Positions 10,019 through 17,477 of a stretch of 46,112 nt of DNA are shown in pieces (positions within the stretch are counted from its first letter, which is position 1; the number at the start of each line of letters is the position of its first letter). The notes under the pieces were generated by a model. The model was not told where the DNA came from, ran no database searches, and worked only from the letters and a program-made list of their open reading frames with translations. Origin of the DNA: DATDAH01 sp036525535 (GTDB lineage Bacteria; Actinomycetota; Acidimicrobiia; Acidimicrobiales; DATDAH01); contig DATDAH010000187.1 of the NCBI GenBank assembly GCA_036525535.1, positions 1 through 46,112 of the forward strand, in the 5' to 3' direction. A program made the position numbers and the translations under genes.

Positions 10019-10399
10019 ATGGCCGTGGACCGGAATCGAGCCGTCTACGTGATCTCGGTGGCGGCCGAGCTGGCGGGGATGCACCCGCAGACCCTGCGCA
10101 TCTACGAGCGCAAGGGCCTCCTGGAGCCGGCGCGCACCCAGGGGGGCAGCCGTCGCTACAGCGACGAGGACATCGCCATGCTGGCCCGCATCCAGGACCT
10201 CACCGCCGAAGGCCACAACCTCGAGGGGGTGCGCCGGATCCTGGAGCTGGAGGGCGAGATCGAGGCCCTGCAGGGTGAGATCGACTCGTTGCGCGAGCAG
10301 GCGGCCCAGGCGGTCGAGGACACCCATCGTCAGTACCGCCGCGACCTGGTCCCGGTGAAGCAGTCCGTCGTCCTGTATCGGGGGCGCCGCCGCGCCTGA
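10019..10399 (+). CDS. hspR: Heat-shock repressor HspR (MerR family)
   Basis: 126 aa. It starts 1 nt after the dnaJ stop. The N-terminal winged helix-turn-helix reads VISVAAELAGMHPQTLRIYE, then RKGLLEPARTQGGSRRYSDEDI, the diagnostic HspR form of the MerR domain. A short coiled-coil tail (EGVRRILELEGEIEALQGEI) replaces a ligand domain. HspR binds HAIR sites and represses chaperone genes, working with DnaK as co-repressor in Streptomyces. Two candidate HAIR sites lie in this window, before dnaK and before clpB, so autoregulation and control of clpB are likely. Confidence 0.95.
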   Translation: MAVDRNRAVYVISVAAELAGMHPQTLRIYERKGLLEPARTQGGSRRYSDEDIAMLARIQDLTAEGHNLEGVRRILELEGEIEALQGEIDSLREQAAQAVEDTHRQYRRDLVPVKQSVVLYRGRRRA

Positions 10400-10423
10400 G
10401 CCCGGCCCGGCGTCGTCCGGACG

Positions 10424-11167
10424 TCAGGGGCCGGTCAGCGCCTCATCGACGGCGAGGACGAGGTCGTCCGCCCCGACCAGGCCCTGAGCCGCCGGGTCGA
10501 AGGTGGCCAGGGTCCGGTCGACGTCGCCGGACAGGAGGAGGGCTCGGGCCAGCAGGCCCTTGGCCGCCTTGCCCCCGTGGCCCGCGGGCCGACCGTCGGG
10601 GAAGACCAGGGCCGGACGGCGCAGGTCGTAGCGATCCGGGTCGGGGATCCACGCCGCCCGGTGCTCGTTGGGCAGGAGGTCGACGACCGTGTGACCGGCC
10701 AGGTGCTGGTTGAGCACGGTGGAGAGCATCGGCCGCCAGAACGCGGCGAGGTTGCCCACGGGTGGCAGGGACGCCGAGAGCTTCAGCCGGAAGTCGGGCA
10801 CCGGGTCGCTCCAGGCGGTGAGGCCGGTGAGCGCCGACAGGACGAGGACGCCCGCCGCCGCCCGCCGGCGGCCGTCCGTGGTCAACGTCGGGGGATCGAG
10901 GTGGCCCCACACGACGCCGGTGAACCGTTCGTGGGCCGGTCGGGTCGATGCGCCGATGACGGCGAGGTTGGCGTCCTTGGCCGCCCGGAGCAGGTCCCCC
11001 TTGGCCCCGAGGGCCTTCGCCGTCCCGCCCTTGGCCCGCTTCAGGGCGTTGACGACCCGAGTCCGTTGCCGGGCGAGCTCGCCGAACCGCCCGTCGGACG
11101 GTGCCCACCCCGTCCCGTCCCCGCCCGGGGCCTTTCCTTCGGACGGCGGCAGCAGCACGACGAGCAC
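10424..11167 (-). CDS. yaaA: Peroxide stress protein YaaA family
   Basis: 247 aa, typical for the family. Recognisable motifs are the N-terminal VVLLPPSEGK, the HERFTGVVWGHLD region, PDFRLKLSASLPPVGNLAAFWRP, VVDLLPNEHRAAW, and the C-terminal HGGKAAKGLLARALL. In E. coli YaaA lowers free intracellular iron and protects DNA during peroxide stress; that role is carried over by family membership. It starts at a GTG (11167), 70 nt after the end of the conservon on the same strand. A CAGGAT hexamer 8 nt upstream with no ribosome binding site may indicate its own leaderless transcript. Confidence 0.88.
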   Translation of the reverse strand: MLVVLLPPSEGKAPGGDGTGWAPSDGRFGELARQRTRVVNALKRAKGGTAKALGAKGDLLRAAKDANLAVIGASTRPAHERFTGVVWGHLDPPTLTTDGRRRAAAGVLVLSALTGLTAWSDPVPDFRLKLSASLPPVGNLAAFWRPMLSTVLNQHLAGHTVVDLLPNEHRAAWIPDPDRYDLRRPALVFPDGRPAGHGGKAAKGLLARALLLSGDVDRTLATFDPAAQGLVGADDLVLAVDEALTGP

Positions 11168-11237
11168 GACCGCAGATCCTGCCCGCTCGACCGAGGTCGT
11201 CGCCCATGACGCCCCGGCCGTACCGAGGGCCCGTCGT

Positions 11238-11810
11238 TCAGACGCTGGCGGCGACCCGGGCGATGCAGTGGTGGAGCAGCACCACGATCGCCTCGAGGGC
11301 GCTCTGGCGGTCCCGGGCGTCCACGTCGAGGATGGGCACCGACGAGGGGACGTCGAGGGCCTCGCGGACCTCGTCGAGGTCGTGGGCCAGGCGCCCGTCG
11401 AAACGGTTCACGACGGCGGCGAACGGCATCCCGGTCCGCTCGAAGTACTCGACGGCCGGCCAGCAGTCCTCGAAGCGGCGACTGTCGATGAGGACGATCG
11501 CCCCCACGGCTCCCCGGCAGAGGTCGTCCCACATGAAGCCGAATCGGTCCTGGCCGGGGGTGCCGAAGAGGAACAGGTTCAGTCCGCCCTCCAGGCTCAG
11601 GCGCCCGAAGTCCATAGCGACCGTGGTCGTCGTCTTCTGGGTGACCTCGCCCACGTCGTCGACGTCCTCGGCCACGGTGGTCATGGCGGCCTCGGTGGTG
11701 AGGGGCTCGATGTCGGAGGCCGATGCCACGAACGTCGTCTTCCCCACGCCGAAGCCGCCGGCGATGATGAGCTTGACCGGGAGCTGCCGCATCTCGCCAC
11801 CGTCGGTCAT
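11238..11810 (-). CDS. cvnD: Conservon GTPase CvnD (small ATP/GTP-binding protein)
   Basis: 190 aa. It has a P-loop (IIAGGFGVGKTTFV), a switch-II-like motif (FGTPGQDRFGFM) and a G4-like NRFD, so it is a small Ras-like GTPase. Family members are the last gene of conservons, four-gene units of sensor kinase-like protein, roadblock protein, DUF742 protein and GTPase described in Streptomyces and thought to form a membrane signalling complex. The ATG overlaps the cvnC stop (TGATG), and a GGAGG lies just upstream inside cvnC. This start puts the P-loop about 17 residues in, as in homologs; a longer in-frame start at 11906 would run through cvnC. Confidence 0.92.
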   Translation of the reverse strand: MTDGGEMRQLPVKLIIAGGFGVGKTTFVASASDIEPLTTEAAMTTVAEDVDDVGEVTQKTTTTVAMDFGRLSLEGGLNLFLFGTPGQDRFGFMWDDLCRGAVGAIVLIDSRRFEDCWPAVEYFERTGMPFAAVVNRFDGRLAHDLDEVREALDVPSSVPILDVDARDRQSALEAIVVLLHHCIARVAASV

Positions 11811-12277
11811 CACACCACCTCCATCTGCTTGTTCTGCACGGCGAGCGCGAGGCGTTCCAGCAGATCGCGGTCTTGGGAAGGCATCTCCGGCGCCTGGTGG
11901 ACGCACAGGAAGCCGTCGTCGGCGAGGTCACCGGTGAGGACCTGGGCCACGGCGAGGGGCAGACGGAGGTAGGCGGACAGCTCCACGACCGAGATGGGTC
12001 GGCTGCAGCGCTCGAGGATGGCCTGGCGTTCGTTGAGCTCCGCGGCCCGGCGGCGCTGGCCCTCGGGGGTGAGGGTCACCATCGTCTCGAAGCCGACGAG
12101 CGCATTGGAGGACCTCGTCCTCCCGCCGGTCAGGACGTAGGGCCGTACGCCACTCTCCTCGCGCCCAGGGGTGGGCGTCGAGCGAGAAGACGGGAGCCGA
12201 CCAGCCTGGTACGGCCGCGCGCCGGGTCGCTCGTCGACGAAATCGACGCTGGCGTCCTCCGGTCCTCGGTCGCGCAC
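11810..12277 (-). CDS. cvnC: Conservon protein CvnC (DUF742)
   Basis: 155 aa. The family core begins at SGVRPYVLTGGRTRSSN, followed by LVGFETMVTL, a helical stretch (RRRAAELNERQAILERCSRPISVVELSAYL) and LPLAVAQVLTGDLADDGFL, the expected winged-helix-like DUF742 pattern. The first ~45 residues are polar and probably disordered. It starts at a GTG with a strong GAGAGGAGGA ribosome binding site. DUF742 proteins have been seen to interact with other conservon members in Streptomyces; the molecular role remains unclear. It overlaps cvnD by 1 nt and follows cvnB by 16 nt. Confidence 0.9.
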   Translation of the reverse strand: MRDRGPEDASVDFVDERPGARPYQAGRLPSSRSTPTPGREESGVRPYVLTGGRTRSSNALVGFETMVTLTPEGQRRRAAELNERQAILERCSRPISVVELSAYLRLPLAVAQVLTGDLADDGFLCVHQAPEMPSQDRDLLERLALAVQNKQMEVV

Positions 12278-12293
12278 GGCTCCTCCTCTCCGG

Positions 12294-12722
12294 CTACGAG
12301 TTCAGGCCGAGCTTCAGCTCGTTGATCAAGGCCGGCGTGAGGGCGGCCCCGACCCGCTCGACGAGCAGCGTCGTGCCGTAGCCGACCGCGCCGAGATCGG
12401 CGTCCCGGTCGGCGATCACACCGATGGACGATCCGTCGCTGATGGCCGAGACGACGAGGTAGCCGCCGGCCAGCTCGATCATGGCCTGGCTGAACCCGCC
12501 TCGCCGGGTCACCGACGACACACCCTCGGACAGGCTGCGCAGCCCCGAGACGATGGCGGCCAGCTTGTCGGCGACGCCACGATCGAGCTGCGGGGAGATG
12601 GCGAGCAAGAGCCCGTCGGAGGAGACGACGATGGCGTCGGCCACATCGGCGGTGCCCTCCACGAAGCTGGCCACCAGCCAACCGACGTCACCGATGTGCT
12701 GGTCGAGCCCGGTACTGGTCAT
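12294..12722 (-). CDS. cvnB: Conservon roadblock/LC7 protein CvnB
   Basis: 142 aa single-domain roadblock/LC7 protein. It shows the typical GDVGWLVASFVEGTADVADA start, VVSSDGLLLAISPQLDR, a helix (VADKLAAIVSGLRSLSEG) and the paired strands GGYLVVSAISDGSSIGVIADRDADLG. Such proteins dimerise and commonly regulate partner GTPases, here presumably CvnD. The ATG overlaps the cvnA stop (ATGA), coupling translation to the sensor protein. Confidence 0.93.
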   Translation of the reverse strand: MTSTGLDQHIGDVGWLVASFVEGTADVADAIVVSSDGLLLAISPQLDRGVADKLAAIVSGLRSLSEGVSSVTRRGGFSQAMIELAGGYLVVSAISDGSSIGVIADRDADLGAVGYGTTLLVERVGAALTPALINELKLGLNS

Positions 12723-14701
12723 TGCCTCGCCTCCTCGTGGGTGGTGCCGTTCTTCAAGCGGGCCTGCCGGACCCCGAGGGCCAGTCGGCTCCAGTTGTTC
12801 CGGACGTCCGCCGGTGTCCTGGTGGGTCCGTGGACGACCTCGGCGGCCTCGGCCGGACCGCCCTCTTCCGCGGAGCGCACCCTGCGCCGCAGCGACGGGG
12901 CGGGCCCGGCCGCGGCCGCGACGGTGGGCGCGGGGCTGGGCGCCCCGTTGCCGCTCGACCCGACCGGCGCGAGGGGGCCGGCGACGGGTTGGGTCACCGG
13001 CGCCGGGTAGGGGGCGGGCGGCGGCACGGCGCTCACCGGTGGAGGCGGTGCCACGACCGCCGGGCGTGCCGCGACGGCCGGGGGCGCCGCGATGGCGAGG
13101 GGGGCCGCGATCGCGACCTGCGGGGCGGCCGCAGGAGGCAACGGCCCACTGGTCTGCGGGATCAGCCCGGCGGAGCTGGGGGCCAGGGCCACGATCGCCC
13201 GGGGGAGGGTGACCAGGGCGATGAGACCGCCGGCGGGATTGGGCGTCAACGCCACGTACGTGTCGTGGCGGTCGGCCAGTCGGCCCACCACGTGCAGCCC
13301 GAGGAGCTTGGAGTCGGTGAGGTCGGAGGCGCTGGCGGCGGCGTCGAGGATCCGGTCGTTGGCTCGGGCCAGGCTGGGCTCGTCGAGGCCGAGGCCCTGG
13401 TCGAGGACCGCCAGCTGGTAGCCCGTCCGCACCCGTCGCCCCGTCACGGTCACCCGGGTGTTCGGTGGCGAGTACAGCGTGGCGTTCTCGAGCAGCTCGG
13501 CCAGGAGGTGGGAGATGTCGGCCGCCGAGGCCCCTTGGACCACAACGGGCTCGATGTTGCTCAGGTCGATCCGGTCGTAGTCTTCGATCTCCGACGCCGC
13601 CGAGCGGACGACGTCGACAACCGACACCGGCTCGCTCCACCGGCGGGGCTGCTCGCTGCCGGCGAGCACGAGGAGGCTCTCGGCGTTGCGCCGCATGCGG
13701 GTGGCGATGTGATCCAGGCGGAAGAGCTCCTGAAGGGCCTCGGCATCGCGTTCGCCGTGCTCGAGGTCGTTGATGATCGCCATCATCCGGCGCAGCAGGT
13801 TCTGGTTGCGGCGGCCCAGGTGCTGGAGGGTCTCGGCCTGGTTGTGGCGGACGCGGGCCTGCTCGACGGCGAGGTCGACGGAGGTCTCCACGACGGACGT
13901 GAACGCCTCGGTCGCCAGCGCCAGCTCGTCGTGGGTGTCGACGGCGAGGTGGCTGATCTCGGGCCGCTCGACGGCGAGGTCCATCCGCCGGAGGTCGTTC
14001 GCCATCCTCGGCAGGTCCTGCTCGAGCTGGCGGAGGGGTCGGGTGATCGAGCGGACGGTGAGCGCACCGGTCAGCACGGCGATCAGGACGAGGGCGGCGG
14101 CGATGAGCTGGTCCTGGCGCAGGCGGTCGTCCAGGTAGGCGGCGGCGTTTCCTTCGCTCGTTGTGGCCTGGACCTGGGCGGCGTCGAGAACCTGGTCGGC
14201 GGCGGCCCGCTGCACGGCGTAGGCTCGTCCGACGGCGGCGACGGCGGACGCCATGGCCTCCTCGTCCTCGGCCTGTACGGCGGGGACGAGCTCCTCGTCG
14301 ATGACGCGGTAGAACTCGACCGACGGGCCGTAGGCCTCGTCGAGCATCGCAGCCAGCTCGGGCTGCTGGGCCACGCGGGCCCCGTTCCAGGCCTCCACCC
14401 CGGCCAGGTAGTAGTCCTCGCGGACCTGCAGGTCGGCCAGGAGGCCGTCGATCCGTGACGACGAGGTCTCGCGGAGCATCTGCTCGGCGTCGATCAGGGC
14501 CCGGGACTGGTTCTCGGCCAGCAGGGCCACGTCGGCCACGACGGCACGAGGGCCGGTGACCTGGTCATAGAGGCGTCCGTCGACCTTCACCTGGTTGATG
14601 GTGGTCAGGTAGCGCACGCCCAAGCCGCCGAGCGCGAGCAACGGGATGGCCAGCGCCAGCAGGAGACGCGTGCGGATCTTGAACTTCGTCATGGCCACCA
14701 T
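12719..14701 (-). CDS. cvnA: Conservon sensor kinase-like protein CvnA (nitrate/nitrite-sensor type)
   Basis: 660 aa membrane protein. A first membrane segment (~11-30) is followed by a helical extracytoplasmic sensor region of about 160 residues, a second membrane segment (LIAAALVLIAVLTGAL) and a HAMP linker. Cytoplasmic signalling helices carry LDHIATRMRRNAESLLVLAG. The ATPase domain has an N-box (LLENATLYSPP) and a G-box (DQGLGL). The tail, about 150 residues, is Pro/Ala-rich. In conservons the kinase domain is atypical and phosphotransfer is not established; no response regulator is adjacent. ATGs at 14701 and 14692 are both possible, the second having AGGG about 10 nt upstream. The four-gene order A-B-C-D is complete. 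Confidence 0.92.
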   Translation of the reverse strand: MVAMTKFKIRTRLLLALAIPLLALGGLGVRYLTTINQVKVDGRLYDQVTGPRAVVADVALLAENQSRALIDAEQMLRETSSSRIDGLLADLQVREDYYLAGVEAWNGARVAQQPELAAMLDEAYGPSVEFYRVIDEELVPAVQAEDEEAMASAVAAVGRAYAVQRAAADQVLDAAQVQATTSEGNAAAYLDDRLRQDQLIAAALVLIAVLTGALTVRSITRPLRQLEQDLPRMANDLRRMDLAVERPEISHLAVDTHDELALATEAFTSVVETSVDLAVEQARVRHNQAETLQHLGRRNQNLLRRMMAIINDLEHGERDAEALQELFRLDHIATRMRRNAESLLVLAGSEQPRRWSEPVSVVDVVRSAASEIEDYDRIDLSNIEPVVVQGASAADISHLLAELLENATLYSPPNTRVTVTGRRVRTGYQLAVLDQGLGLDEPSLARANDRILDAAASASDLTDSKLLGLHVVGRLADRHDTYVALTPNPAGGLIALVTLPRAIVALAPSSAGLIPQTSGPLPPAAAPQVAIAAPLAIAAPPAVAARPAVVAPPPPVSAVPPPAPYPAPVTQPVAGPLAPVGSSGNGAPSPAPTVAAAAGPAPSLRRRVRSAEEGGPAEAAEVVHGPTRTPADVRNNWSRLALGVRQARLKNGTTHEEARQ

Positions 14702-14860
14702 CCCTGGACCCCGGGCCGGCGGCAGCCCGAGCCCTCTTGCTTCAGATATCGGACGCGGTCACTCGGACTTGAACCCTCGGGCCAGGGCGGGGTTCGCGCC
14801 AAGTCGTCGCCGGCCACCGTCGACGACTCGGCGTCCTCGGCCGACCCAGGAGCAAGCAGA

Positions 14861-14887
14861 AAACTTGAGTCTTCTATTGTCAAGTTT
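14861..14887. promoter_or_regulatory. HAIR operator (HspR binding site) upstream of clpB
   Basis: CTTGAGT (14864-14870), a 7-nt spacer, and TGTCAAG (14878-14884) match the HAIR form. Outward, the arms AAACTTGA and TCAAGTTT are perfectly complementary over 8 bp. The right arm overlaps the probable clpB -35. It sits 160 bp from the divergent cvnA start, so an effect on cvnA is possible but less likely. Confidence 0.8.
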
Positions 14888-14911
14888 GGGTGGTCGCCGT
14901 AGACTGCCGCC
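14877..14911 (+). promoter_or_regulatory. Probable clpB promoter giving a leaderless mRNA
   Basis: TTGTCA (14877-14882), a 17-bp spacer, and TAGACT (14900-14905) form a good sigma-70-type promoter. Only 6 nt separate the -10 from the ATG at 14912, so transcription should begin at or next to the A of the start codon. No Shine-Dalgarno sequence is present. The -35 overlaps the right arm of the HAIR site. Confidence 0.7.
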
Positions 14912-17389
14912 ATGGCGACGGACCCGAACCGGTGGACGCTGAAGACGCAGGAGGCGGTGGCCCACGCCGTCGAGGCGGCCAAGGCCCAGAACAACCCCGA
15001 GGTCACACCCGACCACCTGCTCGCCGCCCTCCTGGGCCAGGCCGAGGGCGTGGTCCTGCCCATCCTGGCCAAGGTCGGCCGTCCGCCGCTGGAGCTGCGC
15101 AACCAGGTGCAGGAGTCCCTGGCCCGGCTGCCCCACAGCTATGGCTCGGAGGCGCAGTTCGACGCCGAGTTCCGGACGGTGCTGGACGACGCCGACCGCG
15201 AGCGTGAGCAGCTCACCGACGAGTACCTCTCCACCGAGCACCTGTTGCTGGCGTTGGCCGAGCGCGTCGGGGTCACCCACGACGAGCTGCTGGCCGCCCT
15301 CCAGGAGGTCCGGGGCAGCCACCGGGTGACCAGTCAGAGCCCGGAGGACCAGTTCCAGGCCCTGGAGAAGTACGGCCGGGACCTGACCGAGGACGCCCGC
15401 CAGGGCAAGCTCGACCCCGTCATCGGTCGGGACGACGAGATCCGGCGGGTCGTGCAGGTCCTGTCCCGCCGGACCAAGAACAACCCGGTCCTCATCGGGG
15501 AGCCGGGCGTCGGCAAGACGGCGATCGTGGAGGGCCTGGCCCGGCGCATCGTCGAGGGCGACGTGCCCGAGAGCCTGCGCAACCGCCGACTCATCAGCCT
15601 CGACCTGGGCAGCATGGTCGCCGGCGCCAAGTTCCGGGGCGAGTTCGAGGAGCGGTTGAAGGCCGTCCTCCAGGAGATCACCGACGCCGAGGGCGAGGTC
15701 ATCACCTTCATCGACGAGCTCCACACCATCGTGGGCGCCGGCGCGGCCGAAGGGGCCATGGACGCCGGGAACATGATCAAGCCGCTCCTGGCCCGGGGCC
15801 AGCTCCGCATGATCGGGGCGACCACCCTCGACGAGTACCGCAAGCACATCGAGAAGGACGCCGCCCTCGAGCGCCGCTTCCAGCAGGTGTACGTCGGCCA
15901 GCCCAGCGTGGAGGACACCATCGCCATCCTCCGGGGCCTGAAGGAGCGGTACGAGGTGCACCACGGCGTCCGCATCCAGGATGCCGCCCTGGTCGCCGCC
16001 GCCGTCCTCTCGGACCGCTACCTCACCGGTCGGTTCCTGCCCGACAAGGCCATCGACCTGGTCGACGAGGCCGCGTCCAAGCTGCGCATCGAGATCGACT
16101 CGATGCCGACCGAGATCGACGTGGTCGAGCGCCGGATCCGTCAGCTGGAGATCGAGCGGGTGGCCCTGGCCAAGGAGACCGACGCCGTCTCCAAGGAGCG
16201 CCTCGAGGCCCTCGAGAAGGAGCTGGCCGAGCTCAACGAGCAGAAGTCCTCGATGGTGGCGCACTGGCAGAGCGAGAAGGAGGCCATCAGCACCATCCGT
16301 GAGCTCAAGGAGGAGCTGGAGCGCCTGCGCGAGCAGGCCGAGCGCGAGCCCGACCTGAACGTGGCGGCCGAGATCCGCTTCGGCCGGATCCCCGACCTCG
16401 AGCGCCAGGTGGACGAGGCCACGGCCCGGCTCGACGAGCTCCAGGTGGAGCAGAAGATGCTGAAGGAGGAGGTGGATGAGGAGGACGTGGCCGAGGTCGT
16501 GTCCCGGTGGACCGGCGTGCCCGTCTCCCGCCTCATGGAGGGCGAGATCGAGAAGCTGATCCACCTCGAGGACCACCTGCACCAGCGGGTGGTGGGCCAG
16601 GACGATGCGGTCGAGGCGGTGGCCAACGCCATCCGTCGCAGTCGGGCCGGCCTGTCCGACCCCCACCGGCCCATCGGCAGCTTCCTCTTCCTCGGCCCCA
16701 CCGGGGTCGGCAAGACCGAGCTGGCCCGAGCTCTCGCCGAGTACCTCTTCGACGACGAGCGGGCCATGGTCCGCATCGACATGTCCGAGTACCAGGAGAA
16801 GCACACGGTGGCCCGCCTCATCGGTGCGCCCCCGGGCTACGTCGGCTACGACGAGGGGGGCCAGCTGACCGAGGCCGTCCGCCGCCGGCCCTACGCCGTC
16901 GTGCTGCTGGACGAGATCGAGAAGGCCCACCCCGACGTGTTCAACGTCCTGCTCCAGCTCCTGGACGACGGCCGCCTGACCGACGGGCAGGGCCGCACCG
17001 TGGACTTCAGCAACGTCGTCCTGGTGATGACCTCCAACCTGCAGGGTGACCCCAGCGACTTCTTCAAGCCCGAGTTCGTGAACCGGGTCGACGACATCAT
17101 CCGGTTCCGCTCGTTGAGCGAGGACGACCTCGGTCACATCGTGGCGATCCAGTTGGAGGGCCTGCGCCACCGCCTGGCGGAGCGCCGCATCGAGCTGAAG
17201 GTGACCGACGCGGCCATGGCCCTGCTGGCCAGCCGGGGCTTCGATCCCGCCTTCGGGGCCCGGCCCCTGAAGCGGGTCATCCAGAAGGACCTCGGGGACC
17301 GTCTGGCCCTGGCCCTGCTCGAGGGCACGTTCGCCGACGGTGACACCGTGACCGTCGACGCCGTCGGCGACGACCTGGTGGTCACCTGA
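14912..17389 (+). CDS. clpB: Disaggregase ClpB (Hsp100 AAA+ ATPase)
   Basis: 825 aa. ClpB extracts polypeptides from aggregates together with DnaK-DnaJ-GrpE. It has an N-terminal Clp-N repeat domain (~1-145), AAA+ module 1 with Walker A GEPGVGKTA and Walker B TFIDELHTIVG, a coiled-coil middle domain (~390-510) with many Glu/Lys/Leu heptads, AAA+ module 2 with Walker A GPTGVGKTE and Walker B VVLLDEIEKAHP, and the C-terminal GARPLKRVIQK. It is somewhat shorter than the usual ~860 aa, partly because the loop between MTSNL and FKPEFVNR is reduced to a few residues, as in other actinobacterial ClpB. HspR repression is likely from the upstream HAIR. Confidence 0.97.
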   Translation: MATDPNRWTLKTQEAVAHAVEAAKAQNNPEVTPDHLLAALLGQAEGVVLPILAKVGRPPLELRNQVQESLARLPHSYGSEAQFDAEFRTVLDDADREREQLTDEYLSTEHLLLALAERVGVTHDELLAALQEVRGSHRVTSQSPEDQFQALEKYGRDLTEDARQGKLDPVIGRDDEIRRVVQVLSRRTKNNPVLIGEPGVGKTAIVEGLARRIVEGDVPESLRNRRLISLDLGSMVAGAKFRGEFEERLKAVLQEITDAEGEVITFIDELHTIVGAGAAEGAMDAGNMIKPLLARGQLRMIGATTLDEYRKHIEKDAALERRFQQVYVGQPSVEDTIAILRGLKERYEVHHGVRIQDAALVAAAVLSDRYLTGRFLPDKAIDLVDEAASKLRIEIDSMPTEIDVVERRIRQLEIERVALAKETDAVSKERLEALEKELAELNEQKSSMVAHWQSEKEAISTIRELKEELERLREQAEREPDLNVAAEIRFGRIPDLERQVDEATARLDELQVEQKMLKEEVDEEDVAEVVSRWTGVPVSRLMEGEIEKLIHLEDHLHQRVVGQDDAVEAVANAIRRSRAGLSDPHRPIGSFLFLGPTGVGKTELARALAEYLFDDERAMVRIDMSEYQEKHTVARLIGAPPGYVGYDEGGQLTEAVRRRPYAVVLLDEIEKAHPDVFNVLLQLLDDGRLTDGQGRTVDFSNVVLVMTSNLQGDPSDFFKPEFVNRVDDIIRFRSLSEDDLGHIVAIQLEGLRHRLAERRIELKVTDAAMALLASRGFDPAFGARPLKRVIQKDLGDRLALALLEGTFADGDTVTVDAVGDDLVVT

Positions 17390-17477
17390 GGTAGCCGACT
17401 CGCCCCCTCAAGGGCGCCCCCATCCGTGCCGATGGTTCCTGCGGAAGGTCGGCGATCAGCAGGACGGGCACGGCTAC
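17390..17477 (+). other. Intergenic region after clpB with a weak hairpin
   Basis: A 5-bp stem CGCCC/GGGCG with a 6-nt loop (17401-17416) lies 11 nt past the clpB stop, a possible weak terminator without a T tract. AGGACGG (17461-17467) is a candidate ribosome binding site for the next gene. Confidence 0.25.

Noticed and set aside
14755..14800. tRNA-like T-loop (minus-strand GGGTTCAAGTCC)
   Set aside because: The flanking bases do not form a 5-bp T stem or an acceptor stem, and no anticodon arm can be folded upstream.
14759..17170. 803-codon open frame on the minus strand opposite clpB
   Set aside because: It has Leu/Gly/Val/His-rich, domain-free composition typical of antisense frames in high-GC genes, and ClpB on the plus strand is certain.
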